The notes under the pieces: generated by a model
The model's database searches: none
What the model saw: the letters and a program-made list of their open reading frames with translations, nothing else
Told to the model about the DNA's origin: nothing
From: Xestospongia muta
Lineage: Eukaryota; Porifera; Demospongiae; Haplosclerida; Petrosiidae
Direction of reading: 5' to 3'
Assembly: GCA_963693285.1 (NCBI GenBank)
Contig: OY848918.1
Span: 21,835,484 to 21,899,483 of the forward strand
Length of the DNA: 64,000 bases
Shown here: positions 43,615 to 54,714 of the stretch, piece by piece
Numbering within the stretch: the stretch's first letter is position 1
Layout: each line of letters begins with the position of its first letter
Position numbers and translations under genes: made by a program

Positions 43615-45836
43615 TTACATAGCTGGTAAAGTTCTAGGTGTATCTTCCAATGATGGGATAGGAGGTGGGGGCGGGAGACGTGGAGTGTGGAGGGCGTGGT
43701 CTGGTTTAACTTTGTCTTTTTGATTCATTTTAGCAAACAGAAGGCGGAGAACCTTAGAGAAAGAGGAAGATACACGAAGTATGCAGAGGACATTTTTACT
43801 TGCTCTTTCTGTTCCCACGTCAATTCTGCTATATCCACATTATCTCCAACACTTTCCCTATATTAATTACAAACATAATTAACTAGTACATACAGGGGCT
43901 CCCTCATTTACCATTGTTCAGCCATAGCCATATCATGATACACACTATTAGTTGAGGACAATGATGGATGAAATGTACGAATAGGAGGGAATGGACGCTT
44001 TCTGTGAACAGCGTCCATTATTTGGTCATTATATGCCTTTTCAGCCTCTTTTTTATATTGCAATCTGTAAATTAATCATATTATGGATTGACACTGTTCA
44101 TTCATCCATTTTTATCTATTCATCCATTCCTTTTTACCTGTTTGCAGCAATTTCCTTCTTTACTTCTCCAAGTGCTTCAATAAAGAACTGCTCAAGTTCT
44201 GTTCGCTGATTCAACAATTGACGAGCAAGCCTTCTAATATGAGCTGTTTCCCTATACAGAAGATACATTTATAAAACACATTAATTTGGTGTACCTTTTT
44301 TGAAGTTCCTGCTGTCTTGTCAAAATTGTGACCTCATTCTTGGTTACTTTCATTTCATGTTTGTGCTCTATTGTCATTTTCTCCCTCTCCTTCTCAAACT
44401 CCCTCACCATGACAGTTAGACTCTGCTCAAGAGCAAACACTTTACTTTCTAAATCTTGTATTTGTCTCTTCTGTTGGTGAGCTTGTTGTACTTTGCCTTG
44501 TGCTAACTGCTGACTTAGCTCTTTCTCAGCTGCTAGCTGTCGATTTGATATTTCAAGAGTGGCTTTTTCTTTTCTTAAGTTCTGTTCCTCTGTCATGTGT
44601 AAAGATAGTGCATTGCCCATTGTAATGTTTTCACGATAGACAGCTCGAGTGTGTTCATCAAGATTTGACACTGCTTCTGAATGTGCTTTCAATGCTAGTT
44701 CTTCTATACGACGATTGGCCTCTTTTTGTAAGCGTATCTACAATAAAAGAAAAAAAATGATGAAGAATTCAGAGGGCATACCTTTTCTTCAAAGAATTTT
44801 TGCTCCATTCCTGTTAACTGTTGTTTGTGCTCATGTTGTGTGGTGTCCAAAGCTTCTTGCATAGCTTGCAATTGTTCTTTTAATTCAGCTCTTTTACGAC
44901 GAAATTCTCTCATTGTTTTTAACTCTGTTTGCATCATAGCAATCTACACAAAGATCAAATTTATATAGTTAATTTTTCAAGAATTCAAGTATACATCCAT
45001 TTGAAGAGTTATGTATCTATAAATAAGGTATGCATCCATTCCTACCTCTTGGTCTTTTCTGGACAGTTCTGTTTCCAAACTGGCAATCTTGTTTTGGAAC
45101 AGTTCCTCTTTCTTGTTCCATTCCTGTCGCAGTCCTTGTCGTAGATCTCTTATTGTCTCCTTTAAAGAAGACATTTCGTCATCTTTTTGTGTGTCCTTCT
45201 TCTTCAGAAATGTTATCACTTCTATTGTGTCCTTCTCTGTTGAATTAATAGCTGTTTGTAATGACTCATTCTCTGCTATTAGCCGTTGAGTAGTCTAGAA
45301 AATACAGATAAAAACACTACATTTAAATCAATGTTCATATCATGTCATATCCCACAATCTGTCGCCACCTATTGAACCATCCTTCTATCCTTTGGATCTT
45401 GTCACTATTCATTTATTTATCTATCCAAGTTTATTTATCCATCCATCTATTCATCCATACTTGGCGATATTCTAGTCTAGAGGTTTCTGTAGTATTGTAT
45501 CTTGCTTCCCATAATTTTGCAGTGTTTATAGCTTCTTTCAGTAATGTCTCTTTATCTATAACATCTCCAGTTTTCTTACTATAATAAATGCATAATTATA
45601 TAGTTTTAATACAATGGATAATAGAATGATGAATGGGTATTTCAGATCAATAAGAGAATCATAAAATTTGTGGTGGCAATAGAGTGTGATAGATGAATTA
45701 ACAATTATCACGCAAAGAAATTTAATTGATAGATTACTGTAACGTACCTTCCTTTCTTCTTTCCTTTCCCTTTTCCTTTTCCTTTCCCTTTGGTTTTCCC
45801 TTTCCCTTTGCTTTTACCTTTAACTTTCTTCGGCAT
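43615..45836 (-). CDS. BBOF1: BBOF1 (CCDC176) orthologue, basal-body coiled-coil protein
   Basis: Nine exons, minus strand, phases agree: 45836-45748, 45578-45461, 45294-45046, 44943-44782, 44737-44295, 44251-44138, 44064-43912, 43857-43800, 43752-43615; about 507 residues. The N-terminus is a Lys/Gly repeat (MPKKVKGKSKGKGKTKGKGK). Then come KLWEARYNTTETSRLEYR, EKDTIEVITFLKKKD and a long coiled coil through exon 5. The C-terminal signature is LTWEQKEQVLRLLFAKMN followed by a Pro-rich tail (RLPPPPPIPS). Vertebrate BBOF1 sits at motile-cilium basal bodies and helps align them. The stop after PAM overlaps a good splice donor (AT/GTAAGT), so one more short exon is possible. Head to head with RNASEK. 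Confidence 0.82.
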
Positions 45837-46106
45837 TTTCCTGTACGTTTACTAATATATGTTACTATGGCAACACGCACTAGACGCACCCATTAAATTC
45901 GTTAATGGACACGCCTACTATAAACTAGTGCCGACCCCACACGCCTACTTAATTGATCACATGACATTATTTCAAAGACTATAGTGCTTTATTAAAACTC
46001 ATATATATAACAGGTAAGAAAGTTTTCTTTATAATACTTTTCGTGTTTATTCTTATTTCACTTAGTTTGTTGTGGGTGTGGTCAGTTATCATTCAATATT
46101 CCAGAC
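45837..46106. promoter_or_regulatory. divergent intergenic region, BBOF1/RNASEK
   Basis: 270 bp between the two start codons, gene 5' ends facing each other. It holds CG-containing stretches (CACGCACTAGACGCACCC, GTGCCGACCCCACACGCC) in otherwise AT-rich DNA. No TATA box near either gene. A shared promoter is likely. Confidence 0.6.
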
Positions 46107-48187
46107 ATGGGCACTGGTGAGGTTGTTGGTAAGGTATTCTTCTGCTTTTGTGGACCTAAAGGCTCCATGTGTTGTACTATATTATCAATATGGGGCTTTA
46201 TAATGTTGGTAAGTTGAATAAATATAACAAGTGATGAATAGGTGGCTCAGATGTATATGTTTGTATGTTTGTAAGCTCATTTTGAGACGGCCCTTACTTT
46301 TTAGTTCATCAAATATAAACCGTTTATAGTCAGGAGTTTCTGGATGTAATTAGCATCATGATTACATCATCAATTGTCTATTTTATAGCCTTCTTAAATT
46401 CTAAATATAGTTACATTGTTACTATTTTTAGTAAGCAAGTGATTACATATAAAAGAATCATATAAAATTATTGTGTTCTTTATAACATGTACCTATGTTA
46501 TATATTGTTATTGTAGATGACATAGTATTAATGGTGATAGACATTGATGTTGTAAATAGCATGAATCAGAGCATTGAATAGAGCATATGTGTCCAGTCAC
46601 GCCCCCTTATTGTCACCTTGTGGAGATGTGAATTGCGCTAATGCAATGTAACTATAATGCATTTATTATGGAAGAGTTCTTTATTAAATATTAATGTATT
46701 ATTTTTTGTATTTTAAAGCTCTTTCTTGGAATAAGTTGTCAACTTCAAGCAGTAGCACTATATGAGGATATTGAGAGTAAAATAAATGCAAGTGAAGCTC
46801 TAAAACCAGCTCAAATTCGAGAGAATGTGACAAAAGCTTACAACAATGCTGCTCTGTACGTTGACATTTTATTTGTATTTATCATAATTTTACTTTAATA
46901 ATCAAAGGTCACTATAGTAAGTACTGATGTCACTAGATTAGAGCTTACTAATGGTAACTATCCTCGGTCACTATAGTAAGTACTGATCATGATGTCACTA
47001 GATTAGAGCTTACTAATGGTAGCTATCCTAGGTCACTATAGTAAGTACTGATCGTGATATCACTAGATTAGAGCTTACTAATGGTAGCTATCCTAGGTCA
47101 CTATAGTAAGTACTGATCGTGATATCACTAGATTAGAGCTTACTAATGGTAGCTATCCTAGGTCACTGTAGTAACTGGTAAGTATTGACGTTCACTAGTC
47201 TAGAACTTAATGACAGTTGCTATCATGGTCACTGTGGTAAGCACTGATCTTTACTAGTCTAGAGCTAACTAAAAGTAGCTCTCCAACATTGTAGGTCACT
47301 ACTGGTAAGTACTTAGTGTGATGGTAGCTATCCTAAGTCATTGTCAGTATTAATACTCACACTGTGAAAATTATCTAGTTATTTTAGCTACTAATTTGTG
47401 GCTTACAATAAATTGATTACTATACATGTACGTTTTTCTATTATAAACAAAATTGTCTGGTGAGTAATTGAATTAACCCCTCCTATTTAAGCTACAAATT
47501 AGTTAGTTAAAGTAACATTAATTTTTACAATTCACTAATCCAGAGCTTACTAAATGGTAGCTGTCCTACAATGTAGGTCACTGGTAAGTACTGATGTTCG
47601 ATAGCCTAATGGTAGCTATCCTAGGACACTGTCATAAGTACTGATGTTCGATAGCCTAATGGTAGCTATCGTAGGACACTGTCATAAGTACTGATGTTCG
47701 ATAGCCTAATGATAGCTATCCTAGGACACTGTCATAAGTACTGATGTTCGATAGCCTAATGGTAGCTATCCTAGGACACTGTCATAAGTACTGATGTTCG
47801 ATAGCCTAATGGTAGCTATCCTAGGACACTGTCATAAGTACTGATGTTCGATAGCCTAATGATAGCTATCCTAGGACACTGTCATAAGTACTGATGTTCG
47901 ATAGCCTAATGGTAGCTATCCTAGGACACTGTCATAAGTACTGATGTTCGATAGCCTAATGGTAGCTATCCTAGGACACTGTCATAAGTACTGATGTTCA
48001 CTAGTCTAGAACTTACTAAACAATAGCTATCCTAGATCATGGATAAAAGGATGAACTTATTTTTTCTTCATTTAGTTCATGTTACATAGCAGCTGGACTT
48101 TATTTCCTGTACCTCTCATTCTCTGCTATAATGATTGGAGTTAATGTCATGAGAAAACGTGCTATCAAGAGATATAAAGAAAGTTGA
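46107..48187 (+). CDS. RNASEK: RNASEK (ribonuclease kappa) orthologue, V-ATPase-associated membrane protein
   Basis: Exons 46107-46208, 46719-46855, 48076-48187; 116 residues. Family signatures are clear: CGPKGSMCCTILSIWG then IMLLFLGI at the first membrane segment (~19-42), QAVALYEDI after it, and CYIAAGLYFLYLSFS opening the second membrane segment (~80-103), with a basic tail. The family was named for a ribonuclease activity in insects and is a subunit or partner of the vacuolar ATPase, needed for endosome function. The large second intron carries two minisatellites. Confidence 0.92.
46905..47345 (+). repeat. ~60-bp minisatellite in RNASEK intron 2
   Basis: About five units with landmarks GGTCACTATAGTAAGTACTG, CACTAGATTAGAGCTTACTA and ATGGTAGCTATCC, then more diverged ones. 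Clearly related to the array at 19841-20525 in another gene's intron. Confidence 0.9.
47585..47999 (+). repeat. 50-bp minisatellite, 8 units, in RNASEK intron 2
   Basis: Eight near-identical 50-bp units with GTTCGATAGCCTAAT, GGTAGCTATC and GGACACTGTCATAAGTACTG. It is a shortened derivative of the ~60-bp unit upstream, which has expanded separately. Confidence 0.95.
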
Positions 48188-48499
48188 CAGTCCTGTGTAA
48201 TATATTAGTGTATTGTTTAATGTAGAAAAGTGACTGATACCAAGTTTGTATTACGGTAATATTTGATATGATTGTGTGTGAATTAAGACTGTAGTTTTAA
48301 ATGTTGTTCATTCTCTTGTAAATTTTAGAAATATTAATCGTAATGAAAAACAAAAAAAAATTATTTAACTTGTAACAAAAAAATTAAGAGTAGTTATTGT
48401 TTTTTGCTATAAAACACAACAAAAAACCTATGACCTGAAAAAATTAATGAGTCACAAAAGTTCATATTGTAATGTAATGAATGCAAGCATCACTTCATT
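48188..48499. other. intergenic, convergent gene ends
   Basis: 3' flanks of RNASEK (+) and the folate-receptor-like gene (-). A- and T-rich runs such as AACAAAAAAAAATTA; no coding region seen. Confidence 0.6.
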
Positions 48500-50239
48500 C
48501 TATATGTTCATAATAACCGACAATGTCAACATGACAATAGTCAATGAGAACGTGATTATCACACTAGGAGTATTACCATTTATCTCATCACTAAATAATG
48601 TATTAATGACTACATTATTAGGATTCGTTGAATTGATTGGAAAATAAGGGACCAGACACCGGCGAATATGATCAGGATCTGAACTGTTATAATTGGAATA
48701 AAAGAAGGAACTTCCCCATAATTTCTTGCATATACCCCGACCATTTTGATAGACAGCACTGAAAGAAACAGTATATTATAGTAAAGTTTGTTATAAATAA
48801 TTACGACTGAGTCTCTGAGTGACATTTTAAATTAAAATTACTATTATGAAAATTGACCTCTGTTAGTAATGCATTAGTCTTGTGTACTATCGTTATCACA
48901 TCCTCTTTCCCGCTCCTCACAGATTACTTTACTTGTACACTACACAATGTAACACCTCCCTTTCTCTCTTATTACCTGTAGCTACGACATGTAGTATTGT
49001 TTTTACAATAATTGCTACCATTACGATAGATCCAGTCAGTGATCCAGTTTTCAGCACATGTCATATCATCTTTACAAGCATCATACCATCTATCACAATA
49101 GTCACCGCAAAGAGGAAGATTTGCTAAAGCACTGTCATAGTTTAGATTAGCAAAATGTCCAATATTAGGAGAGCATCTGTTAACAAAGAGAGAAAAGAGG
49201 GACTACACAGTTTGTATGAAATCTACCAACCTGTAGAAGCATTCAATTTCAATGAAGAACTTTTGACATGCTTTAGATAGAGGACCACACCGGCTCCAAT
49301 GAAATCCATCAATATTACTTACATTAGCCTGGAATAATACAGGAAAAAAGACAATTAAATGGTACAACAACATGAGGTACTCTTTTTATTTGTTCATCCA
49401 CTCTATTATTTAACCAATAACTTATCTAATCATTATTTAACCACTTATATCTTTGCAACACATTATCTATTAATCCATCCATCCATCTATTTACAACATA
49501 CATTAGCAAGTTGTATAGTAAATTCTGGCGTACAGCAAGCAGCATCCTTCCATTGATGACATGCTTTATATCTGTTATCTTCAGGTTCTGGATATGTCCT
49601 ATTGTTATGTTTGTCACCACGTAGACATGTATCTATATGAGAAATAGTTGAGATATACTAGATATATACAATTATTACAGTAGTGTTAATATCATGTACA
49701 TGTATTATATAGTGATCGTACTCATGAAGTTCTGTATATATCTTATAATATTTATAGTAATAGTGACATATGATATATAACTTATCATCCACATACACTC
49801 ATAACAAAATGTAATACAAGCATTTTAGAGTATTTTTATACAGGATTATATAATCATTATAATTGAGAAGCCAGATTTACTCTAGACTTGGTATTGACCA
49901 GATGGTCTATAGGTTTATAGAAATACATTTTTAAACAGTGATGAATGCCTGAAATGGGGACTTTAGTCTAATGTGACATTAATATATTAAGCATTCTAGA
50001 TGCTATACCTTGAAAACCAGAACTTAATATGCACTAAAATACAACATTCAGCTACTAACACTTTTGATCCAACCACAATTATCACATTCAGTAACAATTA
50101 CTTATGCAATAATAATATTTAAAACATATAATATAATAATATAACTAGATTCCATACTGGGACGATATGCTACGTTGGATCCTCTCCTTTGGCAGGTAAC
50201 TACATTGACAAGTAGACACAAGACCAGAAAATAATGCAT
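48500..50239 (-). CDS. folate-receptor-like protein, probably GPI-anchored
   Basis: Five exons, minus strand, phases agree: 50239-50158, 49632-49502, 49328-49231, 49176-48976, 48758-48500; 256 residues. A signal peptide (MHYFLVLCLLVNVVTC) is followed by the folate-receptor cysteine framework: CLRGDKHNNRTYPEPED, ACHQWKDAACCT, WSRCGPLSKACQKFF, CFYRCSPNIGHF, LPLCGDYCDRWYDACKDDMT, CAENWITDW and CRSY. The C-terminus (~235-256) is hydrophobic (SVIITFSLTIVMLTLSVI) after a small-residue region, as in GPI-anchored receptors. Vertebrate members bind folate (FOLR1) or eggs/sperm (JUNO); the ligand here is unknown. Several N-glycosylation sequons (NGS, NNT, NSS, NST) are visible. Head to head with AP2S1. 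Confidence 0.9.
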
Positions 50240-50526
50240 GGTAAGCATTCTTAGGTCTCCAAATCTCCAAACTCAGTCAAAGATAGTATGAAGTCCTCGC
50301 AAAAAGATAGTTGTTATATCTCTCTGGAAAACACAAGGTAACCAAAAGGAAGCAGTGAAGTAGTAGTAATAACTAGCAAGGGCTATAAATTTTATATACA
50401 CTGCAGTAATGCAGTATAATTATCAATAATAAATGAACAGCTCCACCCAAGTACGTCACGAAACGTCATCAAGTGGTGAAAGGGTTAAAATTTGCTAGGG
50501 CCAAACAAAGGAGAAGAGGAAGTAAA
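50240..50526. promoter_or_regulatory. divergent intergenic region, folate-receptor-like/AP2S1
   Basis: 287 bp between facing start codons. It contains CCACCCAAGTACGTCACG and ACGTCATC (CRE-like TACGTCA) near 50450-50468, about 60 bp before the AP2S1 start. A shared regulatory region is likely. Confidence 0.5.
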
Positions 50527-51689
50527 ATGGTAAGTTTTGTTTCAGTTGACCTGTAATTAATAAGTGTTTTAAGTATTTTAGACATTATTTCTTTAGTTTT
50601 AAGCGTTAATAATACGATCATAACTCCTAATATGTTACTTATATTGACTCCGCCCACTTTCTTACAGATTCGATTTATCTTGATTCAGAACAGAGCTGGT
50701 AAGACACGTTTAGCAAAGTGGTACATGCATTTTGATGACGATGAGAAACAAAAGTTAATCGAGGAGGTTCACGCCGTTGTTACTGTCAGAGATGCTAAGC
50801 ACACAAATTTTGTTGCTGTAAGTGTTAAATTACATGTACATGTAGTACGTCTTAACTTATGGATATATCTAGTTTTATATTCTAACTAGAGTTAATAAAA
50901 TGGTACAATAAAACCTCTAAGATACATGTACTTGTACATACTATGAGACGTTTAACAACTAACCTTGTACTAGGTGTCCCAACATACTTTGAATAATATT
51001 AATATTGAAAATATAATGGTATTGTCATCATTGTTTCTCAGACTTAATATTAAACTCCGTAAGAAGTACTCCACTAAGTCACATGATAACAATACACATC
51101 ACTTACATTATAATATGTTAATAATAATATTAATATATATAGTGTATAGATACAATATCTTTATTGATAAGTATATTCTTTTATTTATTTCTATCTAGTT
51201 TCGTAACTTTAAGATAGTATACAGACGATATGCCGGTCTTTATTTCTGTATTTGCGTTGATCTTGATGATAATAATTTAGCATACTTGGAAGCTATACAT
51301 AATTTTGTTGAGGTAAGTGAGATGATGTCACAATGATGTCATTGTCTTTGTTTTTGTTTTAAGGTGTTGAATGAGTTCTTTCATAATGTTTGTGAACTAG
51401 ATTTAGTATTTAACTTCTATAAAGTAAGTCCTTTGTTTTTTATTTTTCATTTTTCTATTTTTTATCTAATATATTCATTTTTATCTTTATGTATCCATTG
51501 TTCATCATTATGTATCCATTGTTCATTGTTGTGTATCCATTGTTCATTATTATGTATCCATTGTTCATTATGTATCCATTTCTTCAGGTATATGCTGTAG
51601 TGGATGAAATGTTTTTAGCTGGAGAGATTCGAGAAACCAGTCAAACCAAAGTCCTTCATCAACTTCAATATCTGAACCAATTAGATTGA
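50527..51689 (+). CDS. AP2S1: AP-2 adaptor complex sigma subunit
   Basis: Exons 50527-50529, 50668-50817, 51199-51312, 51364-51423, 51588-51689; 142 residues, the length of the human protein. The ATG alone forms the coding part of exon 1 and splices to [20 protein letters not shown]. Other stretches such as [32 protein letters not shown] and [19 protein letters not shown] are almost invariant in animals. Sigma-2 is the small core subunit of the clathrin adaptor AP-2; it binds [DE]xxxL[LI] sorting signals at the plasma membrane. The expected Glu before FRNFK is Ala here (NFVA/FRN). Confidence 0.97.
51489..51580 (+). repeat. short tandem repeat in AP2S1 intron 4
   Basis: About five units of TATGTATCCATTGTTCAT with small length changes lie just before the exon 5 acceptor. 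Confidence 0.85.
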
Positions 51690-51968
51690 CCACACCTGCT
51701 GACACACCTATTTAATTAGTTTTGTAACGTTTAGATGTACACTGCAAAGTTTTATTGCTATTTCTGTAATGACATTTTATGATTTAAAATAATATGAATT
51801 ATTCATTTAATTAAGTATCCTCTATTGTAATACAAAAAAATTGTTTCAATTTTGACATTTCAAAGATAAAGAGTACCAAAATTACGTGTATTTTTACTAA
51901 TTGGTTACATTAATAAATTTAGCACCAAATAAACAGGAGCATATACAAATTACAAATTTAGCAAAATC
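51690..51968. other. intergenic, convergent gene ends
   Basis: 3' flanks of AP2S1 (+) and TRIM-NHL copy 1 (-). AT-rich; no gene seen. Confidence 0.6.
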
Positions 51969-54218
51969 TTAATAAACTACTAATCGTTTATTATTGTAAT
52001 CACAAATATACAAACGTCCTTCGTTATCCAACGTGACTCCATTTGGACATATAAATTGAGTCTCGCCACCACCCTTTTCTCCAAAGCATCGAACGAAGTG
52101 ACCATCTGTCGTAAAAATAGAGATGCGATGAGTTCCAGACTCGGCAATATATACAAGATCGTTATTTATCACAACGCCTTCTGGAAGGTAAAGTTGACCA
52201 GGACCAGATCCTTGTGTCCCAAACGTAGACAAGAATCGTCCATTGGGTGTGAATACCTGAACACGATGATTATGAAAGTCAGTGACATACACCAAGCCTT
52301 CTTTGTCAACAGCAATTCGTTTGGGTTTATCAAATTCTCCCTTGGCTGAGCCCTTACGGCCAAAGTGACTAAAATAAGTGAGATCAGAGTTCAAAATTAA
52401 AATTCGATGGTTGCCATAATCCGTCACGTATATCAGACCATTGATAGGAGAAACAGCAACATCCCAAGAGTAAATTGATTCTAGTGGACCCGATTCATTG
52501 ACTATCTTCAGACAATCTCCTTCAAGAGATATCATTTGAATCCTGTTATAATCAGCAACGAGAATATTATTGTCTGGAGTAATGGCCAATCCACGAGGAA
52601 AGTTGAACTTTACTTTGGCTCCTTCTTCACCAAGCGACTTCACTTTCTTTCTGTTTTTGTCCAACATAGTAATACACTTACCATCTCTCTCAGTGACCAG
52701 TATGTAGCCATCTTTGTCGGTCATGATAGCAATACCAAACGGTTTGTTTAGCACTTCAGGTACAATATAAATACTGGGACAATGTTGTCTACATATGGAC
52801 TGAAAGGAATCATCATTGAAATACTACTGATATCAACATCATTCACTCGTACAATGATTTGATGGCGACCATTGATCATAGATTTACAGTGTATGGTATA
52901 CACTCCTGGATTTGCAGTAGTGGTAATCACTGCTGTAATAGGCTTGCCTGTAGCAACAGGTTCTACACTACAACTCAGTGATGCAAGCGGAACTGCAAGG
53001 AGAGAGGAGTCTAGGAATTGAAGAGACAAAGGTATCTTCCCTTTTTTCGTTAGTTGGGTACAGTCAATCTTTTTTACTGTACACTGCTGAACACACTTAA
53101 AGGGAATAAAATACAACATCTCCAATATGACTGGCTCCATCAATAACACTATTGTCCTTGAAAAATTGAGCATTTGCAACTTCCGAAGGCTGAAATGCAT
53201 CAATGTTAACTTGCTTGACTACATACTCCATCATTTTGTTTAAGGACATAAGAAATTGTTGAGGAGAGCTCTCCTTAAGCTGCTGTCTGATAAAGTCATC
53301 GTTGTTATTAAGCTCACATAAGCATGCTTCTGCCATTTCCTTTTGCTGAGATAACACCTGTAGTTTGCTACCTATGACAGAGTCCACCTCTCGAATCAAT
53401 TGTCTCTTAGTTTGGTGAAGAAGATCAATCACTTGTTCTACCATTGTGCGTATTTCCTCTTTGATAGATTCTCCTTGCTCTTTGATCTCATTTTCTCTGT
53501 TTGTGAGAGTAGTTACAGTATTAGAAACAGCATCAATATGCTCACAAAAAGGCTTTCGTTTTGATTCTAATCGTTTATGATGTTTTGTGTAACTATCTGC
53601 AACTAAATCATAGTCATGATCTTTATGAACACGAACAATACAGTCGTGACAAATAAGAAGTTCACATTGCTCACAAAAGATTTCCAATGGCTTGTGATGG
53701 CTAGAGCAATTGGTGGTAACTTCCTTACTTGATAGAGGCAACAGCTTCATGGCAGATGATGCCACTTCATCAAGACCTGTTATTTTGTGATTAACGAAAC
53801 GAGACCATTTGTTGTGCATATCAATACATTCTTGACAAAGGAACTGCTCACATTCTTTGCAATGACTAGCAGCATTATCAGTACCACAATTATCACACTT
53901 TAGCTCTTGAGCTTTTGAAACTTTCTTAAAAAGATTGTAAATTTCCTGGAGATTGTTAAGTTGGAAAGCCACGGGGAATCCGGTTGCCCCTTGTTCAGGT
54001 AACTGAGTACGATGACGGCACGTAGCACAGGAGATAAAGTACAAATTTCCTTGAGGATCTTGTGGAAGACCCTCTAGACATTGTTGACAGAATGAATGAA
54101 GACATGGTAAGGTCCTAGGATTGGTGTAGAGATCAAGACATACAGAGCAGGTTAGTTGTTCTTCTAGTTTAACTTGTAAAGCTGAAGTTGTAGGAGGTGG
54201 TTTCTCTGCCATGATCAA
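51969..54218 (-). pseudogene. TRIM-NHL copy 1, two frameshifts
   Basis: Homologous throughout to the three intact copies downstream: RING (CSVCLDLYTNPRTLPCLHSF), B-boxes, coiled coil, filamin-type Ig and NHL repeats. The frame breaks twice. Near 53090-53105 the spacer after GDVVFYS is 5 bases shorter than in its relatives, giving a stop. Near 52745-52765 a second shift separates the filamin domain from the first NHL repeat. It also ends RLVVY, lacking the FKVKS tail. Either a pseudogene or an assembly with two local errors. If the breaks are real, the first fragment could still make a RING-B-box-coiled-coil protein of about 373 residues. Confidence 0.8.
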
Positions 54219-54714
54219 TGGATATCTCTTATTATGTCCTTATAAGGAATGATAATATTATTCATTGACTGTTAATTATGCTATTGCTAAGCAACATGTG
54301 GTTTCTTTAATGAACTAAAGGTGTTGAATTATGGTAAGATTGTTATTCTAGTTTTTCCTGTTGAAATTTTCAATTTTGTGATATGCAATGGTCTATAGTC
54401 CATGATCCCAAACTAAGAAGTGTCTCAAGATTATAGGTAGTCTAAACATTTAGAATTTGTTATAAAGTTAGCTATATAGGTCCTTATTAAGAAAAAAAAT
54501 TGGTTATACTCAGAAATGTTGTTGAATTCTGCCAAAAATTTTAAAAAGTTCATCAATTCTGATTCAACTTTAAGTTTGAAATAATTTTTATTCTTTTTAC
54601 ACACTTATATCATAAATGATTATGATAACTATTTTTAAAACTAATAACGTAAATACTGTAACCATAGTCGGTCACCTAGCAACCATCTATTAAAAAAAAC
54701 CTAAAATGTTCTAT
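54219..54714. other. spacer between TRIM-NHL copies 1 and 2
   Basis: The segment 54410-54714 (CAAGATTATAGGTAGTCTAA, TTTGAAATAATTTTTATTC, GGTCACCTAGCAACCATC) is repeated after copies 3 and 4, so each duplication carried its 3' flank. Confidence 0.7.
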
